Positions 17,814-25,450 of a stretch of DNA of 64,000 nt are shown piece after piece. Each line of letters opens with the position of its first letter. The stretch's first letter is position 1. A program made the translations under genes and the position numbers. The notes under the pieces were generated by a model that was not told the origin of the DNA, did not search any database, and saw nothing but the letters and a program-made list of their open reading frames with translations. Source of the DNA: [Lactobacillus] rogosae (GTDB taxonomy: Bacteria > Bacillota > Clostridia > Lachnospirales > Lachnospiraceae); NCBI GenBank assembly GCA_900112995.1, contig FONU01000020.1, positions 1 to 64,000 of the forward strand. The letters run 5' to 3'.

Positions 17814-17998
17814 AAGATGAGCACCTTGGTGCTCATTATTTCGTAATTCACGATGTCTTTCAACGCTTACAAAGTTTCGCAAGAAACTTTTAAGATGAGC
17901 ACCTTGGTGCTCATTATTTCGTAATTCACGATACTTTTCAACACTTATAAAGTTTCGCAAGAAACTTTTAAGATGAGCACCTTGGTGCTCATTATTTT
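17814..17998. repeat. 78-bp tandem repeat, 2.4 copies, each with hairpins
   Basis: Copies start at 17814, 17892 and 17970 (partial). Each unit contains GAGCACCTTGGTGCTC (7-bp stem, 2-base loop). The complete units also contain an 8-bp stem AAAGTTTC/GAAACTTT closed by GCAA on the plus strand (17871-17890 and the matching site one unit on). Copies differ at only a few bases. The array lies between the GH43 and GH105-like genes. The GH43 stop codon falls inside the last partial copy, and the ribosome binding site of the next gene follows the first copy. Confidence 0.9.
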
Positions 17999-19949
17999 AT
18001 GCTTTATATCTGAAATAATCAAATGCCGCATAATAATCATCTGTTCCGTGTCTTCCCTCGCTATCAGTATACTGGCTTCCATAATCTCCAGCGTAAGCAT
18101 ACATTCCAATCATTGCACCTGTAAAACGCTTACCCTTATGAATTCCTTCATCACACAGATAATAGACATTATCCAGAGTAACAACTTTATTATAGTCTTT
18201 ATCATTATAACTATATGAAAATGTCCTTCTTAGATTATTCGTATCTATCTTAAGGTATATGTCTTTATTACTGTTATCAACGCATACACCCTCGTGTGTA
18301 ATGACCTCATCACCAATCTTCTCCACTACATTAAGCATAAGTCTTGGTGTTTCCTCTAACGTAGCAAATACACCGAATTTTATATAGGTGTTCTCATCAT
18401 AATAGCAAGTCATGCCGCAGTTCTGACCCGGATATAATTCTGGCATACAAAGCTTGCATACAGCACTAAATCTGAAATGTTTCTGTCTTCTTAAAAGTAT
18501 ATTCTTAGCTTTCATAGTATCAAGGTTATATCTGCTTCCCTTGATATGAATATGAGAGTCTTTTAACTTAATGCCGTCCATCTCCGGCACTCTTGGGAAC
18601 CACCATTCATTACTCAGATATGAATTATTAAAATCATCATCTGACTCATCTTCCCATATCATCTCTGGCAGATCAGGCTTTACCTGTAATGCACTAGGAC
18701 CTTTAAGGTTATTGACTATCGGCCAGCCGTCCATAGTCCAGCTTATAGGGTCAAGAGCAGTTTCTCTTCCTAAAATGCTGTATCCATCGCCAATCTTTCT
18801 TCCACACAGATACACCATATACCAGTCACCATTCTGTGTCTGTACCGGCTTTCCGTGACCACACCTCTGTATTATCTCATCAGGGTTGTTCTGTCTCATA
18901 ATAGGATTGTATGGGCAGGGTTCATATATTCCTTTAAGCTCCCTGCTTCTGGATACCGTTATTCTGTGTCCCGGTCCTGTTCCACCCTCTGCTTCAAACA
19001 GATAATAATATCCATCCTTCTTTAAAAGATGAGGTCCTTCCGGTGCTCTCTTATTATCTCCATAGAACAAAAGCTCTGCTTTGGATATCTGTTTAGTAGC
19101 ATCCTCATTAAGCTCAAATATTCTTGCTCCCCTGTTAAGGAGCATATATCTTCTTCCATCATCATCATTAAATATAGATGGGTCAATACCATCTTCATCT
19201 ATAATGGCAGGCTTGCTGTATGGTCCTTCCGGCTTATCTGAACTTACAACTATCTGCTTTCTGTATACATTACCTGTATCATTAAGTCTGTATGTAGCTG
19301 TTATATAAAATCTTCCCTTATAATAAGATATATCGGGAGCCCAGTAACCTCGTCCTCCTTCAAGGTCATCAAGAGCCGCCCACTCTGGTTCTGTAATAGC
19401 ATAACCTATTATCTTCCAGTGAATAAGGTCTTTAGAATGCGATACTGGTATACAAGGATAGAATATAAATGAAGAATTAACCATATAATAATCATCTTCA
19501 ACCCTGACAATTGATGGGTCAGGATACATACCTGTCCTTATTGGATTGTGATACATCTCACTTAACTTATGACCAACAACACTCTCAAAATATTCTTCTA
19601 ACTCTATAAAATGATTCTGATGAGCAACCTCAAAAGGTGTCTGTAAATTAATATCTCCAGACAAAGGTGACATTCCAACTCTCTCAACCAGATACCTGCA
19701 AGTAGGTACGCTTCCTGACATAGCCGCATAATGAAGCATATTCTTATTATTATCATCGTGAATATTCATACTTGCCCTTGAATATTCAACTATATACTTC
19801 ACAAGCTCAAGGTTACCCGTCTTAGCGGCAAGTAATGCCATAAGTACTCCATGTTCATCCTTCTCATCTATAAGATTAGGCTCATTCTCAAGTATAGTCT
19901 TAACTTCTGCAATATTTTCAAGATATATCGAATCTGCTAACTTTCTCAA
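17997..19949 (-). CDS. Ankyrin-repeat domain fused to a GH43 glycosidase
   Basis: A 650-residue protein without signal peptide. Residues 1-125 are ankyrin repeats (ENEPNLIDEKDEHGVLMALLAAKTG; NKNMLHYAAMSGSVPTCRYLVE; NLQTPFEVAHQNHFIELEEYF). Residues 135-440 are a five-bladed GH43 domain with the catalytic Asp in GMYPDPSIVRVEDDYYMVNSS, WAPDISYYKGRFYI, DGIDPSIFNDDDGRRYML and a Glu in APEGPHLLKKDGYYYL. The C-terminal 200 residues look like the beta-sandwich found behind GH43 xylosidases/arabinosidases. The start is TTG behind GGTGGTGGAG. It probably trims arabinose or xylose from imported oligosaccharides. The ankyrin fusion is unusual. Confidence 0.88.
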   Translation of the reverse strand: MRKLADSIYLENIAEVKTILENEPNLIDEKDEHGVLMALLAAKTGNLELVKYIVEYSRASMNIHDDNNKNMLHYAAMSGSVPTCRYLVERVGMSPLSGDINLQTPFEVAHQNHFIELEEYFESVVGHKLSEMYHNPIRTGMYPDPSIVRVEDDYYMVNSSFIFYPCIPVSHSKDLIHWKIIGYAITEPEWAALDDLEGGRGYWAPDISYYKGRFYITATYRLNDTGNVYRKQIVVSSDKPEGPYSKPAIIDEDGIDPSIFNDDDGRRYMLLNRGARIFELNEDATKQISKAELLFYGDNKRAPEGPHLLKKDGYYYLFEAEGGTGPGHRITVSRSRELKGIYEPCPYNPIMRQNNPDEIIQRCGHGKPVQTQNGDWYMVYLCGRKIGDGYSILGRETALDPISWTMDGWPIVNNLKGPSALQVKPDLPEMIWEDESDDDFNNSYLSNEWWFPRVPEMDGIKLKDSHIHIKGSRYNLDTMKAKNILLRRQKHFRFSAVCKLCMPELYPGQNCGMTCYYDENTYIKFGVFATLEETPRLMLNVVEKIGDEVITHEGVCVDNSNKDIYLKIDTNNLRRTFSYSYNDKDYNKVVTLDNVYYLCDEGIHKGKRFTGAMIGMYAYAGDYGSQYTDSEGRHGTDDYYAAFDYFRYKA

Positions 19950-20051
19950 TTCTCCACCACCTTAACGTGTTTTATATAGACAATTCCTAAGTATGTCCTA
20001 ATTTTAACATATAGATATATGTATTTCTACATAAAAAATGCCAATACAACA

Positions 20052-20090
20052 AAAAAAGACGGAAATGATATTAGCATTTCCGTCTTTTTT
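20052..20090 (-). terminator. Terminator after the sugar permease genes
   Basis: A 16-bp perfect stem with a 7-base loop (20052-20067 with 20075-20090) bordered by A-run and T-run lies between the second permease and the GH43 gene. It may limit read-through from the transporter genes into the glycosidase genes. Confidence 0.85.
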
Positions 20091-20159
20091 AATAATTATA
20101 ATAATTAATCTCAACAATCAGATAATAGTTGATTAATAACTATTCTTATATTCCTGATA

Positions 20160-21023
20160 TTACTCCTTAACGGCACCTACATTAACACCCTGTACAAAGT
20201 ACTGCTGGCAGAATGGGTAGATAATCATGAAAGGTAATATAGCAACGATTGTAGCCGCATTAGAGATTGTGTTAGGGTCTACTGAATCGTCGTTAGGAAT
20301 ATTACTATCCATAACCATGTTACGAAGTTTAATCTGGAAGTTGTATAACTTATCTGTTCTGATATAAATCTTGAAGTTAGTATAATCATTCCAGAATGTT
20401 ACGGCAAACATAAGACCGATTGAAGCAAGGGCAGCCTTAGAAAGTGGTAACACAATCTTAAAGAATATACCCATTGGTGAACAACCATCAATCTGAGCAG
20501 CCTCAAACAATGATTCTGGAATACCTTCAAAGAAGTTTCTCATAAGTACAAGGTTATATACGTTGATAGACATTGGTAAAATTACTGCCCACAATGTATC
20601 AAGTAAGTGTAAGTTCTGCATAACTAAGTACTTAGGAACCATACCACCATCGAAAATCATTGTGAATAATAACATATATGCGAAGAAGTTTCTTCCTGGC
20701 ATTTCCCACTGAATGAGTACATAACCACCGAGTGTAGCAAGTAATAATCCCATAAATGTACCAGCTAATGTTGTGATAACTGATACAAGGAATGGACGAT
20801 AAAGAGAAGCTCTTGAAATAATCGCACCATATCCACCTAATGAGAATGTACTTGGCCACCATCTAAAACTTGTTGCTGAATGAGCATCAAATGAATCTAC
20901 AATAACCTTCCACATAGGGAAAAGAATTAACAATGAAACCAATATAAAGAAGATTACATTGACTATTGGGAAGATCTTAAATTTTTTCTTTTTCTTTTTA
21001 TAAACTAACTGTTCTTCACTCAT
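20160..21023 (-). CDS. Sugar ABC transporter permease, LplC/YtcP type
   Basis: A 287-residue inner-membrane permease with six predicted helices. The EAA loop EAAQIDGCSPMGIFFKIVLPLSKAALASIG binds the ATPase. The N-terminus has a Lys-rich KKKKKKFK stretch before the first helix. GGAGG precedes the start. It pairs with the permease encoded 11 bp upstream and the solute-binding protein to import oligosaccharides. No ATPase gene is in the operon, as is usual for this class, which shares an MsmX-like ATPase encoded elsewhere. Confidence 0.93.
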   Translation of the reverse strand: MSEEQLVYKKKKKKFKIFPIVNVIFFILVSLLILFPMWKVIVDSFDAHSATSFRWWPSTFSLGGYGAIISRASLYRPFLVSVITTLAGTFMGLLLATLGGYVLIQWEMPGRNFFAYMLLFTMIFDGGMVPKYLVMQNLHLLDTLWAVILPMSINVYNLVLMRNFFEGIPESLFEAAQIDGCSPMGIFFKIVLPLSKAALASIGLMFAVTFWNDYTNFKIYIRTDKLYNFQIKLRNMVMDSNIPNDDSVDPNTISNAATIVAILPFMIIYPFCQQYFVQGVNVGAVKE

Positions 21024-21034
21024 CGTCTAACCTC

Positions 21035-22531
21035 CTATACAATTCCACGTCCACGGACTTTTTTACTTGCGTAGTTACAACCAAGTACGAGGATCATACC
21101 TACAAATGACTTGAATAAACCTACGGCTGTTGTATAACCATAATCAGAGAATGAAGCCGAGAATGTCTTATTGTAAATGTATGTCTGTAATACCTGAGAA
21201 ACATCATATGTACCAGCACTCTGTGTAACGAATACTGATTCAAAAAGGTTCATAACCTTAGCAAGGTTAAGAATAAATACTGTGATGATTGTGTTAGCTA
21301 AAGCAGGAAGAGTTATATATATAAGTCTCTTAAATCTGTTAGCACCATCAATCTGAGCAGCCTCATAAAGATCTGGGCTGATACCTGATAATGTAGCAAG
21401 GAAAAGAATAGTTCCCCATCCTGTATCCTTCCAGATATTCATTACGAAGAATGTACCTGTCCAATACTTAGAGCTACCAAGGAAATCAATTGGAGAATTG
21501 ATAAGTCCCATATTAATTAAAGCACCATTAACAACACCTGTGCTGTTAACAGAAAGAATTACTTTGAATACAGCAGCAACAACTACCCATGACATAAAGT
21601 GAGGTAAGTATACAATTGTCTGTACTGTCTTCTTAAATGCCATATTAGTAATCTCGTTAAGAAGAAGTGAGATAATAACTGCGGCACCTGTATTAAGTAT
21701 TAACTTAACAATTGATAATACAAGTGTATTTCTGAATGCTGCCCAGAAGAATGTATCAAATTTTAACATTGTCTGGAAGTGGAATACACCAATATAATAA
21801 GGGTTAGCTAATACATATGAAGTAAAGGCGTAACGACATCCTAACATTGGCCAGTAGAAGAATAATAATACCATTACTAATACTGGCAGGAACATAAGAT
21901 AAAATCCTCTGTAGTAGAACATCTTCTGCCCAATATTCTGATTTAATGTGTTAGATAAATACTTTGTATCAACACCGAGGTCTTTCTTGAATATCTTAAC
22001 GACATCCCAGAACACACCAACAATAGCAACTATAAGGCCGATGATTATAACATATACACCTGAACCTACTGAATAAGAATTACCATTATAACCATTAGAT
22101 AATAAATCTGAAATGTTATGGTATACATACTTTAACGCACCAGTCTTAGTCTTTCCATCAGCACTAGTAAACTGGAATGCAAACATTGAAATAAATGCAA
22201 CAGCTGTAGCTGCCACAGATGTAATAATAGATAACTTTTCTTTCTTAGCAACAACTAATAAAATACCAGCAACAAGTATTAACATAAATATGTACCACAT
22301 TGCAATGACGCTGATATTCATAAAGCCGAATGAATATGCCTTAGGTGTATAACCATCCATAAGAGTTTCGTTAGACTTTGCAAATGGAAGTAATCCGCCT
22401 ATTAACATAATAACCATACCGATAATAGCTAAATATCTAGTATTACCAGCTGGCTTACCATTAAGTGCTCCACACTTAGGGCAAATCTTTGCCTTCTTAG
22501 GAAGCTCTGTTCCACAAGACTTACACTGCAT
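21035..22531 (-). CDS. LplB-type sugar permease with N-terminal zinc ribbon and extra membrane domain
   Basis: A 498-residue fusion. Residues 1-25 form a zinc ribbon with two CxxC knuckles (CKSCGTELPKKAKICPKCG). Four hydrophobic helices follow (about residues 32-175). The canonical LplB permease begins near residue 205 (YYRGFYLMFLPVLVMVLLFFYW) and has the EAA loop EAAQIDGANRFKRLIYITLPAL. LplB permeases are normally about 300 residues, so roughly 190 residues are added. The same ribbon-plus-four-helix layout occurs as stand-alone proteins in Lachnospiraceae. A regulatory or partner-binding role for the extra domain is inferred only. Confidence 0.88.
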   Translation of the reverse strand: MQCKSCGTELPKKAKICPKCGALNGKPAGNTRYLAIIGMVIMLIGGLLPFAKSNETLMDGYTPKAYSFGFMNISVIAMWYIFMLILVAGILLVVAKKEKLSIITSVAATAVAFISMFAFQFTSADGKTKTGALKYVYHNISDLLSNGYNGNSYSVGSGVYVIIIGLIVAIVGVFWDVVKIFKKDLGVDTKYLSNTLNQNIGQKMFYYRGFYLMFLPVLVMVLLFFYWPMLGCRYAFTSYVLANPYYIGVFHFQTMLKFDTFFWAAFRNTLVLSIVKLILNTGAAVIISLLLNEITNMAFKKTVQTIVYLPHFMSWVVVAAVFKVILSVNSTGVVNGALINMGLINSPIDFLGSSKYWTGTFFVMNIWKDTGWGTILFLATLSGISPDLYEAAQIDGANRFKRLIYITLPALANTIITVFILNLAKVMNLFESVFVTQSAGTYDVSQVLQTYIYNKTFSASFSDYGYTTAVGLFKSFVGMILVLGCNYASKKVRGRGIV

Positions 22532-22582
22532 CTTTATACCCTTCTTTCCTAATATTATAGTAACAATTGCTTATATCAAGCA

Positions 22583-22620
22583 AAATTCGTGCCAGAAGAC
22601 CAGGTCTACTGGCACGAAAT
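22583..22620 (-). terminator. Hairpin between binding protein and permease genes
   Basis: TTCGTGCCAG pairs with CTGGCACGAA (10 bp, 22586-22595 with 22609-22618), and an inner AGACC/GGTCT pairing extends it. On the minus strand TTTT follows. A leaky terminator here would give more binding protein than permease, a common arrangement. Confidence 0.7.
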
Positions 22621-22664
22621 ATAAAGTGATGTTTAAAACATCTTTTAACACATATTAAGTAGCA

Positions 22665-24233
22665 TTAATTCTTTCCAGCGAACTGTGTATTTAATGACTT
22701 AAGAGCCGCATCTACCTTAGAACCAACAGTCTTTGTGTATTCCTGCATACCCTGATCAACTGTCCATTCACCTCTTGCAACGTTATCAATTACTGTGTAT
22801 CTTTCTGTATTGATATCACCAACAAGCTTACCAACTTCTTCTGTCATAGCAGGTGAATCTACAAGTGTAGAATGTTCAAAGAACATATCTGAGCAAGATG
22901 TAACATTTTCTGGCTGTTCAGCCTTTCCTGGATCCTTACCGTTTGTGAAGTTAGCAAGAACTAAGTTGCAGTCAAGATGAGCCTTAGCATAAAGTGTCTT
23001 AGGGTTAGTCTTCTTACCAAGGAACTTGAATGAACCATCAGCCTGCTCTTCATAGTAGTAACCCTTAGGACCATATTCCCAAAGTGTCTGGATATCTCCA
23101 CCATCTAACATTGTATCGATGAAGTACTTGAAGATTCCTTCAGCCTTACCTGTCTCAGCAGCGTGAGATGTAATACACCATGATGGTGCAAGTCTTTCTG
23201 CGTATGAACCAAGTTCCTTAATTGGAAGTATTGGAATAATTGAATCATCAAGACCAGCTGTCTTTAAGTATCCTCTTAATGTATCAGCCCACTGTCCAGC
23301 CCAGTATGTAAATACACCTGATTCTGTCTTAGGATCTGATGACTTAAAGTCGTTACGTGCTGTCTGAGTTGTCTTTGTGCTTGTTTCCTTATTGATAAGA
23401 CCATCGTTAACAGCGTTCTGAATTCTCTGAAGAGCATCCTTCATCTCCTTCTGAGAGAAACCATCTACATATTCACCCTTTGCCTGGTCATAGTAGAAAG
23501 TAAACTGAGCATTCTGATAGAATTCTGGAAGGTAGTTAGTATAAGGTGCTTCCTTTGAATAGAAACCTGGAGCAGAAATTACATAATCAACTCCTCTAGC
23601 TTCCTTCATCTTCTTAAGCATTGTGTAGAACTCATCATATGAAAGCTGCTTGCTTGTTAAATCTGCCTTAGAATAACCAGCCTGAGTAGCCCAAGCTTCC
23701 TTTACATATGTAACACATCCGTTACCACGAGCAGGTACGAATCCGTAGAGAGCCTTCTCACCATCAACGCCTCTTACATAGTTAGCCTGCATAATCTTCT
23801 CTGCATCTGAGATAAGTCTTCCAGAAGACTTTGTTGCTGAATTATTCCAAGCATCTGTCATATCCCAAAGAAGACCCTGGCTTGCATAAAGTGCTAAATA
23901 ATCAGATGAAAGAATGATAACATCTGGCATTGCACTTGCATCAAGCATTGAGTTAGCAACTGCATCATAGTATGAGTTGTGGTCAGGACGTGTGATTTCA
24001 AAATCAAGGCCTGTTAATGACATAAGCTGTTCATCAAACTTCTCGCCCCATTCTTCTAATGTAGGAACTGTACCATCAACCATAATTGTGAAATGTCCTG
24101 GCTTTTCTACGCTTGCCCAATCTACAGTTTCTTTTGTGTTGTTTGAAGCATTGTTATTGCCACATGCTACAAGACCCATTACTGATGTAAGAGTTAAACC
24201 TACAGCAGTAAGCTTTTTAATTGTCTTTCTCAT
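22665..24233 (-). CDS. Extracellular sugar-binding lipoprotein (LplA-like)
   Basis: A 522-residue solute-binding protein of the large ABC_sub_bind/LplA class. The signal peptide ends in lipobox VMGLVACG (Cys about residue 24), so it is anchored outside the membrane, where it would bind oligosaccharides and deliver them to the two permeases. The start at 24233 follows GGGAGG; the longer frame (GTG 24278) runs through a leader hairpin. Surface segments rich in aromatic residues (FYYDQAKGEYVDGFSQ, EYGPKGYYYEEQ) fit sugar binding. It is the first gene of the locus. A pectin-derived ligand is inferred from the GH28 and GH43 genes downstream. Confidence 0.9.
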   Translation of the reverse strand: MRKTIKKLTAVGLTLTSVMGLVACGNNNASNNTKETVDWASVEKPGHFTIMVDGTVPTLEEWGEKFDEQLMSLTGLDFEITRPDHNSYYDAVANSMLDASAMPDVIILSSDYLALYASQGLLWDMTDAWNNSATKSSGRLISDAEKIMQANYVRGVDGEKALYGFVPARGNGCVTYVKEAWATQAGYSKADLTSKQLSYDEFYTMLKKMKEARGVDYVISAPGFYSKEAPYTNYLPEFYQNAQFTFYYDQAKGEYVDGFSQKEMKDALQRIQNAVNDGLINKETSTKTTQTARNDFKSSDPKTESGVFTYWAGQWADTLRGYLKTAGLDDSIIPILPIKELGSYAERLAPSWCITSHAAETGKAEGIFKYFIDTMLDGGDIQTLWEYGPKGYYYEEQADGSFKFLGKKTNPKTLYAKAHLDCNLVLANFTNGKDPGKAEQPENVTSCSDMFFEHSTLVDSPAMTEEVGKLVGDINTERYTVIDNVARGEWTVDQGMQEYTKTVGSKVDAALKSLNTQFAGKN

Positions 24234-24655
24234 AAACTTGTAAACCTCCCTTAATTGGTTCTTGTGGGGCAACCCCACTTAATATGTTTTTTGACATTGA
24301 TATATTACCATTTTTGTACTATTTTAACAAGACTATTTTTAACAATTCTTGTATTTTTTTTAATTTTTTTATGAACCCCAGTATTTATGCGGCTTCCCAG
24401 CACTATATTTTTGAACAATTTATTAACAAAGCGCCCTTTATGTATTCATTCTGTATAATTTTACATCTATTAAAAATAGATGTTTTATGTAAATTTTGCA
24501 CTATTATTAAGATAATTTTAGCATTTTTTTACATCACTTTAACAATCAAATGTAATTTTTATCTAAAAACCATACTTAAATTGTGCTTATTTACCAGTGT
24601 TAATTATTTGTTCACAATTCGTCCATTTGTTACAATCATATAATTGTACGATATG
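24234..24655 (-). other. Leader and promoter region of the sugar operon
   Basis: 422 bp of AT-rich DNA without a convincing gene. A 6-bp hairpin GTGGGG-CAA-CCCCAC (24264-24278) lies just upstream of the binding-protein ribosome binding site and could affect its translation. I found no clear catabolite-response element and no unambiguous -35/-10 pair. Open frames on the plus strand here are Phe/Ile-rich AT noise. Confidence 0.5.
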
Positions 24656-25297
24656 TTATAAAAATATTATATTTCCAGCCATATTTCTGCAAAATTTAAC
24701 ATTTTCTTTATCATTAAGAACTACATTACCCGCAAACGTGTCCATCAGCTTCTTTTCAAATGTGTCACAAACTGACATTTCTGCCGCAAGTTTAATTGTG
24801 ACATTTGCACCAAAGTCAGTATCAATGATATCCACATTATTATCATTACATATATACTGCAATTTGCCATATGCGTTATAATCAGTCGTTATGACAGCAG
24901 TTATTCCGTCACACACCTGTGCTATGTCCGAATTCTTAATCCCTTCTTTAGCAGCAGCCTGATATGCTCTTATAAGTCCACCTGTTCCAAGAAGCACGCC
25001 GCCAAAATATCTTGTTACAACTAAGAGGCAGTCTGTAAGCCCATATGAATTAAGTATATCAAGCATCGGCTTTCCTGCTGTCCCCTGCGGTTCTCCATCA
25101 TCACTAAATCTCTGTATCTGCCCCTTATCGCCTGTTACATAAGCATAGCAGTTATGTCTTGCATCCCAGTATTTCTTCTTTACTGCAGTGATATACTCCT
25201 CTGCTTCTTCTTCGCTTTTTATTTTAAAAATGTGGCAGATGAAACGCGACTTCTTCTCCTCTATTTCTCCACTGCCGTTCTTTAAAATTATATTCAT
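24656..25297 (-). CDS. YigZ/IMPACT family protein
   Basis: A 213-residue protein of the IMPACT (UPF0029) family. The N-terminal domain has EKKSRFICHIFKIKSEEEAEEYI, DARHNCYAYV, RFSDDGEPQGTAGKPML, VVTRYFGGVLLGTGGLIRAYQAAA. The C-terminal domain (about residues 135-210) is the DUF1949-like ferredoxin fold. Bacterial members have been linked to translation or nucleic-acid binding, but the activity is unsettled. Single gene, divergent from the penicillin-binding protein. Confidence 0.92.
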   Translation of the reverse strand: MNIILKNGSGEIEEKKSRFICHIFKIKSEEEAEEYITAVKKKYWDARHNCYAYVTGDKGQIQRFSDDGEPQGTAGKPMLDILNSYGLTDCLLVVTRYFGGVLLGTGGLIRAYQAAAKEGIKNSDIAQVCDGITAVITTDYNAYGKLQYICNDNNVDIIDTDFGANVTIKLAAEMSVCDTFEKKLMDTFAGNVVLNDKENVKFCRNMAGNIIFL

Positions 25298-25329
25298 AAC
25301 TCCTCCGATTGCCTGTCATTCATTTCTAT

Positions 25330-25389
25330 GGTACAATAAGGTATCCGTGTTACGGATTATCACTTTAAATCCTTATTGGATTTTGTACC
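25330..25389. promoter_or_regulatory. Structured inverted-repeat region upstream of the PBP gene
   Basis: GGTACAA (25330-25336) pairs with TTGTACC (25383-25389), TAAGG (25337-25341) with CCTTA (25371-25375), and inside is a 6-bp hairpin ATCCGT/ACGGAT (25343-25357). The nested arrangement sits in the 153-bp divergent region, 60-120 bp before the PBP start. It could be an RNA leader or a composite operator. I recognise no known riboswitch. Confidence 0.45.
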
Positions 25390-25450
25390 TTGCATTTGGT
25401 AAATAATATCATAGTTTTACCATTTATAACAATATGGAGGATTTACAATT

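Noticed and set aside
17792-17863. N-terminal extension of the unknown 313-residue protein
   Set aside because: The extension is encoded by one tandem-repeat unit, and a strong AAGGAG site supports the start at 17791.
17814-17998. CRISPR array
   Set aside because: The 78-bp units are directly adjacent with no unique spacers, there are only 2.4 copies, and no cas genes are present.
24284-24643. 119-codon open frame on the plus strand in the sugar-operon leader
   Set aside because: Composition is Phe/Ile/Leu-rich as expected from AT-rich noise, there is no ribosome binding site, and it lies in a promoter region.
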